Assembly: GCA_041159745.1 (NCBI GenBank) | Contig: JBEAXP010000063.1 | Span: forward strand, 1 to 39,031 | Direction of reading: 5' to 3' | Length of the DNA stretch: 39,031 bases | Source: Casp-actino8 sp041159745 | GTDB lineage: Bacteria > Actinomycetota > Acidimicrobiia > Acidimicrobiales > Ilumatobacteraceae | Part shown: positions 14,374-22,140 of the stretch, one piece after another | Layout of the letters: every line of letters starts with the position of its first letter | Position numbering within the stretch: the first letter of the stretch is position 1 | The notes under the pieces: model-generated | What the model was told of the DNA's origin: nothing | Seen by the model: only the letters and a program-made list of their open reading frames with translations | Database searches by the model: none | Position numbers and translations under genes: made by a program

Positions 14374-15675
14374 GTGGCCTCAAACGACACGAAGCAGAGC
14401 GATGCACCGCAGCGCCCGCCGTCGGTCGACGCTCTGGCTCGTTCGCTCGCCACCACCGGCCTTCCGCATCCTCTGCTCGTCGACGCGGCCCGTGAAGCCA
14501 TCGCACTCGGCGACCCGAGTCGCGCCTCGTCGATCGCCGAGGGAATCGCCACGTCGCTTCTGGTTCCCGTCATCAACGCCACCGGTGTGATCGCCCACAC
14601 CAACCTCGGTCGTTCACCCGTATCGCTCCATCTCGCACCACGAGCACAGAACCTCGAATTCGATCTCACCACCGGCGGTCGCGGCAGCCGCCAACGCGGA
14701 ATCGGCCGACTCATCGCCCGCGCGATCGGCGCCGAGGACGCCATGGTGGTGAACAACAACGCCGCCGCCGTGCTCCTCGTACTGGCCGCGCTCGCATCCG
14801 GACGCGACGTGGCGGTGAGTCGTGGTGAAAGCGTGGAGATCGGCGGCGGTTTCCGCGTACCCGAAGTGATGGAGCAATCGGGCGCGCGACTCGTCGACGT
14901 CGGCACGACCAATCGCACGCGCCTGGCCGATTACCGCAAGGCCATCGGCCGCAAGGGCAACGACGTCGCGCTCGTGCTCAAAGTGCATCCGTCGAATTAC
15001 CGCATCGACGGTTTCGTGGAAGAGACGCCGGTGAACGAGTTGGCGACGCTCGGTGTTCCGGTGGTGGCCGACATCGGATCGGGACTGCTGGATGCCGCCT
15101 GTCCATGGCTCGACTCCGGTCCTCCGACGTGGCTCAACGGCGAACCCGCCGCGCGCCAATCGCTGCAAGCCGGTGCATCACTCGTCACGTTCAGTGGCGA
15201 CAAGCTCATGGGCGGTCCGCAGACCGGCATCATCGCCGGTCGAGCCGACCTGGTGGCCGCCTGCGCACAACATCCGCTGGCGCGTGCCCTTCGCCCCGGC
15301 GGCTTGGTGTTGGCCGCCCTGCACCAAGTGTTGCTCGCCTACCTCGCGCGAACGGTCACCGCCGATGTGCCGTTCTGGCGCATGGCCACGGCGAGCACCG
15401 ATCACCTGCGGCGACGCGCCGAAGCCATCGTGGCCCAGATCCCCGGAACGCGAGCGATCTCGTGCGAGTCGTTGCCCGGAGCCGGTAGCACGCCCGGTGC
15501 GTCGATCCCGTCGGCGGGTCTCGCTCTCGACGGCGACCGCAGTGCGGCGCTGAGATCGTTCCGACCGCCGGTGATCGCCCGCGTGCGCGACGACGTGACG
15601 ATCCTCGATCTTCGAACCGTCGACCCGTCCGACGATCACGTCGTGGTGGAAGCCGTGCGGCGGGTCCTCACCTGA
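14374..15675 (+). CDS. selA: L-seryl-tRNA(Sec) selenium transferase
   Basis: 433 aa (family ~450-465). PLP enzyme that converts seryl-tRNA(Sec) to selenocysteinyl-tRNA(Sec) with selenophosphate. Seen: VINATGVIAHTNLGRSP, FDLTTGGRGSRQRG, AMVVNNNAAAVLLVL, SRGESVEIGGGFRVPEVMEQSGARLVDVGTTNRT, and the PLP lysine in TFSGDKLMGGPQTGII. Starts at GTG 14374 behind a TAGCGT box. selB begins 2 nt after its stop, so the two form an operon. selD and the tRNA(Sec) gene are not in the window, but their existence elsewhere is implied. Confidence 0.95.
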   Translation: MASNDTKQSDAPQRPPSVDALARSLATTGLPHPLLVDAAREAIALGDPSRASSIAEGIATSLLVPVINATGVIAHTNLGRSPVSLHLAPRAQNLEFDLTTGGRGSRQRGIGRLIARAIGAEDAMVVNNNAAAVLLVLAALASGRDVAVSRGESVEIGGGFRVPEVMEQSGARLVDVGTTNRTRLADYRKAIGRKGNDVALVLKVHPSNYRIDGFVEETPVNELATLGVPVVADIGSGLLDAACPWLDSGPPTWLNGEPAARQSLQAGASLVTFSGDKLMGGPQTGIIAGRADLVAACAQHPLARALRPGGLVLAALHQVLLAYLARTVTADVPFWRMATASTDHLRRRAEAIVAQIPGTRAISCESLPGAGSTPGASIPSAGLALDGDRSAALRSFRPPVIARVRDDVTILDLRTVDPSDDHVVVEAVRRVLT

Positions 15676-15677
15676 CG

Positions 15678-17408
15678 ATGAGGATCTTCGCGACCGCGGG
15701 TCACGTCGACCACGGCAAGTCGTCGCTGGTCACCGCCCTAACCGGCACGAACCCCGATCGCTGGCGGGAAGAACGCGAGCGCGGAATGACGATCGACCTC
15801 GGCTTCGCGCACTTCACGCTCCCCTCCGGCCGCGAGGTGTCGCTCATCGACGTGCCGGGTCACATCCGATTCATCAACAACATGCTGGCCGGGGTGGGTG
15901 GAATCCACGGCGCGATCCTGGTGGTCGACGCCCATGAGGGTTGGATGCCGCAGACCGAGGAGCATCTGCGCATTCTCGAATTGGCCGGCACACGCCATGG
16001 TGTGGTGGTCGTGTCGCGAGTCGACCTGGTCGACGACGACGAAGCCGAACTGACCGCCATCGACACTCGTGAGCGCTTGGCCGGCACCTTTCTGACCGAC
16101 GCACCGATCGTCAAGGTGTCGACCGTTCGCGGCGACGGTCTCGACGATCTCCGACGCGAACTCGACCACATGATGGACACGTCTTCGGGATCACCCGATC
16201 GAGATCGACCTCGATTGTTCGTCGATCGCGTCTTCGCGCCCAAGGGCAGTGGAACGGTGGTGACCGGCACCCTCACCGATGGCTCGCTCGCGGTGGGCGA
16301 CAGCGTGGTCGTGCAGCCGCTCCGTCGCGAGGTGCGAGTGCGCGGTATCCAAACCCACGGGCGCACGGTCGAGTCGATCGAGCCCGGCCATCGGGTGGCG
16401 CTGAACCTCAGCGGTGTCGAGCACGGTGATGTGCGCCGTGGTCATGCGGTGGTTCGCGCCGATGACTGGCACCTGACCACCATGCTCGATGCTTCGTTCA
16501 GTGCGCTGTCTGCACTCGATCACGACGTGACGCGGCGCGGGGCCTACACGATGCACGTCGGATCCGATGAACTCCCGGTCCGCCTGCGAGTGCTCGGCGA
16601 CGAATCGATTCGACCCGGCGCGAAGGGGTTCATCCGCCTGCACCTGGCCGAGCCGCGACCCCTGGCGATGGGTGACCGCTTCGTGATTCGCGAGAGCGGA
16701 CGTGACGAGACGGTCGGTGGTGGCGTGGTGCGCGACGTGGCTCCGTTGCTCACGGCCTCGCGGGCTCGGCCGATCGACGACGACGAAACCAACGTCGATC
16801 GCATGGTGGCCGAGCGCGGATGGATCGACGCCGTCGACCTCCGGCGCTTCACCGGAGTGTCGAGAACTCCGAACGTCGCGCGATGGGTGGTCGATCCGGC
16901 CGTGCTCGAAGCGACCAACGAGTCGTTGCGCGCGCGTCTCGCCGCTGCGGGGGCCGACGGTCTCGAGATCAGTTCACTCGACGATCGGGAGCGCGCGCTA
17001 CTCGCGATGTACGCCGACATCCAGGTAACGGGTGGATACGCGCGAACTCGCGGGTCGGACGATCCGCTGCTGTCGCATCCGGGCATCGAGACGATCCGCG
17101 CCGGCGGTTGCGCTCCGCCGGTGCCGACCACTCTCACCAACACCGAGTTGCGGCGCCTGCAGAAGGCGGGTGTCCTCTTCGAACGCGACGGAGAGTGGTT
17201 CCACGTCGACGCGCTCGAAACCGCACGTCTCGCCGCCCTCGGCCTGCTCACCACTCATCCGGACGGCTTCACGATGTCGCAATTCCGCGAGGCGCTGGGT
17301 GTGACGCGCAAGCACGCGGTGCCGATCGCCACCGAACTGGACGCTCGCGGCGTCACCCGTCGCCGCGGTGACGTGCGCATCGCCGGACCGCGCCTCAACC
17401 GCGAGTGA
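15678..17408 (+). CDS. selB: Selenocysteine-specific elongation factor SelB
   Basis: 576 aa, a little shorter than the ~610 aa of E. coli. GTPase domain: G1 GHVDHGKSSLV, switch region RGMTIDLGF, G3 DVPGH; the guanine-specificity motif is SRVD instead of the usual NKxD/TKxD. Beta-barrel domains 2 and 3 follow (~175-345: FVDRVFAPKGSGTVVTGTL, VALNLSGVEHGDVRRG), then winged-helix repeats to the C-terminus (~370-576) that bind the SECIS hairpin. It brings Sec-tRNA(Sec) to in-frame UGA codons. The pairing with selA means this organism should make selenoproteins; none is visible in the window. Confidence 0.95.
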   Translation: MRIFATAGHVDHGKSSLVTALTGTNPDRWREERERGMTIDLGFAHFTLPSGREVSLIDVPGHIRFINNMLAGVGGIHGAILVVDAHEGWMPQTEEHLRILELAGTRHGVVVVSRVDLVDDDEAELTAIDTRERLAGTFLTDAPIVKVSTVRGDGLDDLRRELDHMMDTSSGSPDRDRPRLFVDRVFAPKGSGTVVTGTLTDGSLAVGDSVVVQPLRREVRVRGIQTHGRTVESIEPGHRVALNLSGVEHGDVRRGHAVVRADDWHLTTMLDASFSALSALDHDVTRRGAYTMHVGSDELPVRLRVLGDESIRPGAKGFIRLHLAEPRPLAMGDRFVIRESGRDETVGGGVVRDVAPLLTASRARPIDDDETNVDRMVAERGWIDAVDLRRFTGVSRTPNVARWVVDPAVLEATNESLRARLAAAGADGLEISSLDDRERALLAMYADIQVTGGYARTRGSDDPLLSHPGIETIRAGGCAPPVPTTLTNTELRRLQKAGVLFERDGEWFHVDALETARLAALGLLTTHPDGFTMSQFREALGVTRKHAVPIATELDARGVTRRRGDVRIAGPRLNRE

Positions 17409-18003
17409 TCAACTCCGGGTGGATCCACCGGAAGGTGAGATTCACCCGCGGCGCCGAAACGGCTTTCTGCTTGGGCACTTCGTGCTTCCACGCGTGCTGG
17501 CACAGTCCGCTCATGACCACCAGCGACCCACTGGCCAAGTCACGATCGACGACGGTTCGCGACTCGTTGTGGCGCAGCCGAAATCGGCGCACCGCGCCGA
17601 GGCTCAGCGAGGCGATCACCGGCTCACGACCGAGTTCTGGTTCGTCGTCGGCGTGCCACCCCATGCTGTCGCGGCCGTCTCGATAGAGATTCAGAAGCAC
17701 CGAGTTGAATCGTGCCCCGCTGAGCGCTTCGCACATCCCTCGCAATTCGTCGAGGATCGGCAACCACGGCCGTGGTGTCATGGTGATTCCCGAGTAGGTG
17801 TAGGCCACGTCGCCGTACCACGAGTTCAGGCGGGGTTGGTCGACTTCCTTGCCGAACAACACGATGCTGCGTTGTTCCCAGTCGACGTCGTCGACGAGTT
17901 GCCGAAGCGTGTCGGCGGCACTTCGCTCTCCGAGCGCCCACTCCCAATACTTGGCGCTGCCGTCGTACGGCAGCAGTTCGACCGGATCGTCGAACAGGCT
18001 CAC
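17395..18003 (-). CDS. alkB: AlkB-like Fe(II)/2-oxoglutarate dioxygenase
   Basis: 202 aa. Repairs alkylated bases by oxidative demethylation. The iron ligands are H-x-D in GWHADDEPELG and a distal His in CQHAWKHEVPK; the 2-oxoglutarate and substrate loop RVNLTFRW closes the domain, and RFNSVLLNLYRDGRDSMGWH is the usual lead-in. This ALKBH2/3-like form is common in actinobacteria. GTG 18003 overlaps the nfeD stop as GTGA. Upstream in-frame codons give a basic, non-homologous leader within nfeD. Its stop overlaps selB convergently by 14 nt. Confidence 0.92.
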   Translation of the reverse strand: MSLFDDPVELLPYDGSAKYWEWALGERSAADTLRQLVDDVDWEQRSIVLFGKEVDQPRLNSWYGDVAYTYSGITMTPRPWLPILDELRGMCEALSGARFNSVLLNLYRDGRDSMGWHADDEPELGREPVIASLSLGAVRRFRLRHNESRTVVDRDLASGSLVVMSGLCQHAWKHEVPKQKAVSAPRVNLTFRWIHPELITRG

Positions 18004-19385
18004 TCGGCGGCGTCGGCCGTCTTGGGCTTGCGTTCGCGATAGTCGCGCGCGCCGCCGGCTTCGGGTTCGACCTCGAGGATGATGCCGTCGATCGCCACCA
18101 CGCGGGCCGTCTCGCCGGCCTTCACCGGCGTGGCTCGATTGGTGCGCGCCTTCCAACGCGCTTCACCGATCTGCACACTGCCGTCGGGCGCGATGTCGGT
18201 GACGGCGCGACCCGTGGCTCCGATCATCCGCTCGCGGCCCACCGTGGGCGTGGCGAAGCGGGTTCGAGTCATGCTCGGCATGCCCGAATAGAACGTGAAC
18301 GCGATGCCGCCGATGCCGACCAACAAGGTGAGCCAGGACGGGCGCAAGGTGTGCTGATCGACGGTGGGGAACATGAACCACGAACCAACGACGAACAACG
18401 CCATGCCGACCGCCGTCCAGAAGCGTGGGATACCCACCTGAACGTCGACGGAGAACGCGACCATCGACAGAACCACCAGCACGAGAGCCCACGTGCGATC
18501 GGGCAATTCGCCCAGACCGAAGAAACCGAGCAACAGGCACACCGCACCGACGACTCCGGCCACACCAATGCCCGCGGTGAAGAACTCGAAAACGAGCAAG
18601 GCGAGCCCGATGATGAGGAAGAGGTAGGCGACGGCCGGACTGGCCGCGGTGTGGAACATCTGGGAGATCAGGCCGAGCTTCTGGAAGCGAACCGTGGTGA
18701 TGTCGCTCGACGCGGTGCCGTCATCGGCCACCGATTCGACCGCGGTATCGAGCACGACGCCGTCGACTTCGAGTCCGTCGAGGGCGAACACCATGTTGCG
18801 GATGGTGGGAGCACCCTCGTCGGTGATCTCGAGTTTGAGTGCACCGGCTCGACGTGCTTCCTGGAATCCGAGGGTCTCGGTACGAAGTTGCTCGGTCGCA
18901 TCGCCGAACGAGACGTCGTCGAACAGAGGGGTTCCGATCTTCCCGATGCGAGCACCCGGCGCCATTCCGGTGGCATCGGCGGCCGACAACAATTGCGCGA
19001 CCAGCCCGGTGGCTCGTGCACCCGATGGTCCGACCCAGATGGCGATCGGAACGGACGCGTCGCGAATCTGCCGGTAGAGATCCTTCATCTCGTCGCGACC
19101 GACGACGGACGCTTTCGAGTTCAGCTGGAGGATGAGAGCTTGCGACCCGTCGGTCTCGGCACGTTCGATCGCCTGGGTGATCTCGTCGACGACGATGCGG
19201 TCGACGAGGCCCGATACCTGCAACACGTCGACGGGGACCAGACCAATTCCTTTGGACCCCTCCTCCGACGAAGATGCGCCGTCGCTCGACTGATCGGACG
19301 GCGCAACCGTGGCGTTGACGGACGACACGTCGGCGAAACCGAGCACCGATCCGATCGCGATGAAGAGGATCGCTAGTCTGCGCAC
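18000..19385 (-). CDS. NfeD family membrane protein (ClpP-like, four helices, OB fold)
   Basis: 461 aa. Signal-like N-terminus (RRLAILFIAIGSVLGFADV), then a ClpP-class serine-protease-like domain (~50-230: VVDEITQAIERAE, IWVGPSGARATGLVAQLLSAADATGMAPGARIG), about four membrane helices (~245-345) and a C-terminal NfeD OB-fold (GRERMIGATGRAVTDIAPDGSVQIGEARWKART). Full-length NfeD usually pairs with an SPFH protein (stomatin/flotillin-like); none is seen here. Residues GPSGARATG carry the nucleophile Ser position, but activity cannot be judged. GTG 19385 has GGAGG 5 nt upstream. Its start codon lies 2 bp from that of the divergent arsA-like gene, and alkB follows with a GTGA overlap. Confidence 0.88.
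   Translation of the reverse strand: MRRLAILFIAIGSVLGFADVSSVNATVAPSDQSSDGASSSEEGSKGIGLVPVDVLQVSGLVDRIVVDEITQAIERAETDGSQALILQLNSKASVVGRDEMKDLYRQIRDASVPIAIWVGPSGARATGLVAQLLSAADATGMAPGARIGKIGTPLFDDVSFGDATEQLRTETLGFQEARRAGALKLEITDEGAPTIRNMVFALDGLEVDGVVLDTAVESVADDGTASSDITTVRFQKLGLISQMFHTAASPAVAYLFLIIGLALLVFEFFTAGIGVAGVVGAVCLLLGFFGLGELPDRTWALVLVVLSMVAFSVDVQVGIPRFWTAVGMALFVVGSWFMFPTVDQHTLRPSWLTLLVGIGGIAFTFYSGMPSMTRTRFATPTVGRERMIGATGRAVTDIAPDGSVQIGEARWKARTNRATPVKAGETARVVAIDGIILEVEPEAGGARDYRERKPKTADAAE
19374..19379 (+). promoter_or_regulatory. -10 box TAGTCT for arsA-like gene, inside nfeD
   Basis: TAGTCT lies 8 nt upstream of GTG 19388, within the first codons of the divergent nfeD gene, so the ArsA-like transcript would be leaderless or nearly so. 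Confidence 0.45.
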
Positions 19386-19387
19386 GA

Positions 19388-20344
19388 GTGCCTCCGAAAA
19401 ATCCTGATCCGAGCCGACTGTTCACCAGTTCGCGTTTGCTCGTGGTGGCCGGCAAAGGGGGTGTCGGCAAGACAACGGTAACGGCTGTTCTGGCGACCGC
19501 TGCAGCCGATGCCGGACTTCGCGTGTTGGTTGTGACACTTGACGGTCGCCCGGGTCTCGCCGCGCTCTTCGGCGCCAACGCGTCGGCGGGCAGCACGTAC
19601 GACGGAGACATCGTGGCCAGCGGCCGCGGCCCGGGAAAACGGGGATCGATTCATCTGCGCACGCTCTCGGCCGGTGAAGCGCTGCAGGACTATCTCGCGA
19701 CCCAAGGTCTGGCCCGCTTGGCCAAACGACTGGTGAACACCGGAGTGGTCGACGTGGTGGCGAGTGCCGCGCCCGGCATCGACGATCTGCTCGTGCTGGG
19801 CAAGATCAAGCATCTCGTCGGATTGGCCGGACCCGACGGACCGCACGATCTCGTCATCGCCGACGGACCAGCGGCCGGACACGCGATCAGTTTCCTTCGT
19901 TCGCCGTCCGCGATGGCCACGACCGTGCGCGGTGGTCCGCTGCGCTCGCAAGCGATCGAGATCGACGGGATGTTGCGCGATCCGGCGCGGAGTCGGGTGA
20001 TGCTCGTGACCCTTCCCGAAACGACACCTGTGAACGAACTTAGCGAGACCGCCGCGACCATGACATCGGAAGTTGGTGTGGCACTCGCCCCGGTGGTGGT
20101 GAACGGCGTCGATCGCGCCGGCGACGTGGAGGCACTGGTGGCGGCCGGTCGAGTCATGGACGACGACTTCGGTGCCGCCGCTCGCTTCCGCGCCACACGG
20201 TGCGCGGTGCACTCGCGCGAGGTCGAGCGCCTCAACTCATTGCTCGGCAACTCACCCATCGAACTACCGCACGTTCCGACAGCGGGCTTGACGGCCCGAG
20301 ACGTGGAGCGTCTGGCCCGCATCCTCACCGAGCAGGTCTCGTGA
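19388..20344 (+). CDS. ArsA/GET3-like P-loop ATPase, first of a pair
   Basis: 318 aa. Deviant Walker A with the signature lysine intact (VVAGKGGVGKTTVTAV, ~residue 22), then LVVTLDGRPGLAALFG, DLVIADGPAAGHAISFL and a NGVDRAG loop. Members bind ATP as dimers and couple hydrolysis to moving a cargo. It is cotranscribed with a second ArsA-like gene (stop and start overlap in TGATG). The pair resembles mycobacterial Rv3679-Rv3680, proposed to form a heteromer; the cargo is unknown. It has no arsenite-pump ArsB nearby and none of the ArsA arsenite-site cysteines, so an arsenic role is unlikely. GTG 19388 is 2 bp from the nfeD start codon. Confidence 0.86.
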   Translation: MPPKNPDPSRLFTSSRLLVVAGKGGVGKTTVTAVLATAAADAGLRVLVVTLDGRPGLAALFGANASAGSTYDGDIVASGRGPGKRGSIHLRTLSAGEALQDYLATQGLARLAKRLVNTGVVDVVASAAPGIDDLLVLGKIKHLVGLAGPDGPHDLVIADGPAAGHAISFLRSPSAMATTVRGGPLRSQAIEIDGMLRDPARSRVMLVTLPETTPVNELSETAATMTSEVGVALAPVVVNGVDRAGDVEALVAAGRVMDDDFGAAARFRATRCAVHSREVERLNSLLGNSPIELPHVPTAGLTARDVERLARILTEQVS

Positions 20345-21456
20345 TGAGCAAAAGGCGTTCGCATGGTTCGTTCGCGGATCTGGTGGATTCGGCCAAGGTC
20401 GTGGTGTGTTGTGGTTCCGGAGGTGTGGGCAAGACCACCACGGCGGCCGCGGTGGCCATCGAGGCCGCGCGACGAGGTCGTCGCGTGTGCGTGATCACGA
20501 TCGATCCGGCTCGCCGCTTGGCCGATGCACTCGGGATCGCCGGCGAACTCGGCAACGACACGACTCGGGTGGTGCTGCCCGAGGGCGAGATGTGGGCGAC
20601 CATGCTCGATGCGCGAACGACGTTCGACGGAGTGATCCGACGCCACGCTCGTGACGAGAAGCAGGTCGATCGGATTCTCGGGAACCAGTTCTACGTGAAC
20701 GTAGCGAGTCGCTTGTCGGGCAGTCAGGAGTACATGGCGGCCGAACGCCTCTTCGAACTGCACAACGATGATCGCTTCGACCTGATCGTGGTGGACACGC
20801 CGCCCAGTCGCGAGGCTCTCGATTTCCTCGAAGCGCCGCAGAAGCTCATGAACTTCCTCGATCACCGTGTGTATCGGTGGCTGATCGCCCCGGCCCGCGG
20901 TGGGTTGAAGGTTCTCAACATCGCGGCCCAACCCATCCTGCGCACGATCGGGCGGGTGATCGGGGCCGATGTACTGGCCGACGCCATCGACTTCTTCCAG
21001 GCATTCGAGGGAATCGAGGAAGGGTTCCGCGCGCGAGCCGAGGAAGTGCAGACGTTGTTGCGGTCGCCGGAGACTCGTTACGTGGTGGTGGCATCGCCAC
21101 GCCACGACACGGTGAACGAGGCCATGTACTTCGTGTCGCAATTGGGCCGAACGGGTATGGACACCAGCGCGGTGATCGTCAATCGCCTGCAACCGCGCTT
21201 CGGCAAGCACTCGGCCACGAAGCTGCGCGGTGAGATCAAAAGGCTCGAGGCCGAGTCGCCCGACTCCGACGAGTTGGTCCTCCACCGCAACATGGCCGAT
21301 CTGGTAGCCGTGGCCGATGCCGAGGACAAAAGCATCGAGCCGCTGCTCACGTTCGCCGAGTCGGCGATCGTGGCCCGGGTGGCCCTGCGGGCCGACGACG
21401 TGCACGACCTGACCAGCATCGGGTCGATCGGCCGCGAGATCTTCGGTGATCGCTGA
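20344..21456 (+). CDS. ArsA/GET3-like P-loop ATPase, second of a pair, lacking the signature lysine
   Basis: 370 aa. P-loop reads VVVCCGSGGVGKTTTAA: the first Lys of the deviant Walker A (KGGVGK) is Ser, while the catalytic-site Lys and Thr remain. Then VITIDPARRLADALG (switch I-like), FDLIVVDTPPSREALDFLEAP (Walker B-like), and a helical segment (~170-240, LMNFLDHRVYRWL...ADVLADAIDFFQAFEGIEEGF) rich in hydrophobics that may hold a cargo or membrane. Together with the upstream ATPase it forms a pair like Rv3679-Rv3680, where one subunit also lacks this lysine. The likely picture is a heterodimer with one degraded site. Confidence 0.87.
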   Translation: MSKRRSHGSFADLVDSAKVVVCCGSGGVGKTTTAAAVAIEAARRGRRVCVITIDPARRLADALGIAGELGNDTTRVVLPEGEMWATMLDARTTFDGVIRRHARDEKQVDRILGNQFYVNVASRLSGSQEYMAAERLFELHNDDRFDLIVVDTPPSREALDFLEAPQKLMNFLDHRVYRWLIAPARGGLKVLNIAAQPILRTIGRVIGADVLADAIDFFQAFEGIEEGFRARAEEVQTLLRSPETRYVVVASPRHDTVNEAMYFVSQLGRTGMDTSAVIVNRLQPRFGKHSATKLRGEIKRLEAESPDSDELVLHRNMADLVAVADAEDKSIEPLLTFAESAIVARVALRADDVHDLTSIGSIGREIFGDR

Positions 21457-21487
21457 CCGAGGTTCGTCCCGCCCCAGCCGGTGGGGA

Positions 21488-21493
21488 TAGCGT
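21488..21493 (+). promoter_or_regulatory. -10 box TAGCGT before receiver gene
   Basis: TAGCGT lies 7 nt upstream of GTG 21501, so the transcript is probably leaderless and separate from the ATPase pair. Confidence 0.5.
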
Positions 21494-21500
21494 CCTTACC

Positions 21501-21941
21501 GTGCACGTGATTCTCGCCACCGACGCCGATTGGCTCATCGATGAAGTGACCGCCGCGCTCGGTGGGCCCGACACGTCGTTCACCGTGTGTCGTGATGGAC
21601 GCGCGGTGGCACCGACCGTGAAGGCGCGCACACCCGACCTGGTGATCCTCGACATGCAGATCGGCACCATGGGTGGTGTGGCCGTGACCATGGATCTGCG
21701 CCTCGACGAAAGCGGTGGAACGTTGCCGCACGTTCCGATCCTGATGCTTCTCGACCGAGACGTCGACATTCATCTCGCTCGGCGCAGCGGCTCGGACGGC
21801 TGGCTCATCAAGCCCCTCGACTCACTCCGTCTGCGTCGCGCGGCCCGCGCCATTGCTGGTGGTGGGTGCTACGCCGAGGGCATTCCAACCCCGCCCGAGA
21901 CGGCCGACTCCCCCGACGGGGAACCCGCCAACGCCGGGTAG
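21501..21941 (+). CDS. Stand-alone receiver-domain protein
   Basis: 146 aa. One receiver domain: ILATDADWLIDEV with an acidic residue near the pocket, LVILDMQIGTMGG with the phospho-acceptor Asp (~residue 52), and a conserved Lys in WLIKPLDSLRLRRA. No output domain follows; the last ~25 residues are a Pro/Asp-rich tail. It could be an adaptor that is phosphorylated by a kinase encoded elsewhere. No histidine kinase is adjacent. The stop codon TAG is the first half of the TAGCAT box that likely drives the following tRNA gene. Confidence 0.82.
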   Translation: MHVILATDADWLIDEVTAALGGPDTSFTVCRDGRAVAPTVKARTPDLVILDMQIGTMGGVAVTMDLRLDESGGTLPHVPILMLLDRDVDIHLARRSGSDGWLIKPLDSLRLRRAARAIAGGGCYAEGIPTPPETADSPDGEPANAG

Positions 21942-21944
21942 CAT
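21939..21944 (+). promoter_or_regulatory. -10 box TAGCAT of tRNA-Pro
   Basis: TAGCAT sits 15 nt before the tRNA and includes the stop codon of the receiver gene. Confidence 0.4.
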
Positions 21945-21959
21945 TTCGCTTCGCACCAT

Positions 21960-22037
21960 CGGGGTGTAGCGCAGTTTGGCTAGCGCGCCACGTTCGGGAC
22001 GTGGAGGCCGGAGGTTCAAATCCTCTCACCCCGACCA
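21960..22037 (+). tRNA. tRNA-Pro (anticodon CGG)
   Basis: Cloverleaf: acceptor CGGGGTG/CACCCCG, anticodon stem CCACG/CGTGG with loop TTCGGGA giving anticodon CGG, T-arm GGTTCAAATCC. Encoded discriminator A and CCA end (22034-22037). A strong terminator follows. Confidence 0.95.
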
Positions 22038-22043
22038 CGAAAG

Positions 22044-22072
22044 AAGGCCCCCTGCTTCGGCGGGGGGCTTTT
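22044..22072 (+). terminator. Intrinsic terminator with UUCG tetraloop after tRNA-Pro
   Basis: A 9-bp stem (22047-22055 with 22060-22068, one G-T wobble) closes on the extra-stable C(TTCG)G tetraloop and is followed by TTTTCGTTT. A textbook rho-independent terminator. Confidence 0.9.
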
Positions 22073-22140
22073 CGTTTCGGACCGGGCTACGAACCCCAAA
22101 CAGTATTGAGGCCGGAATCGATCACTACGATCGAAGGTTC

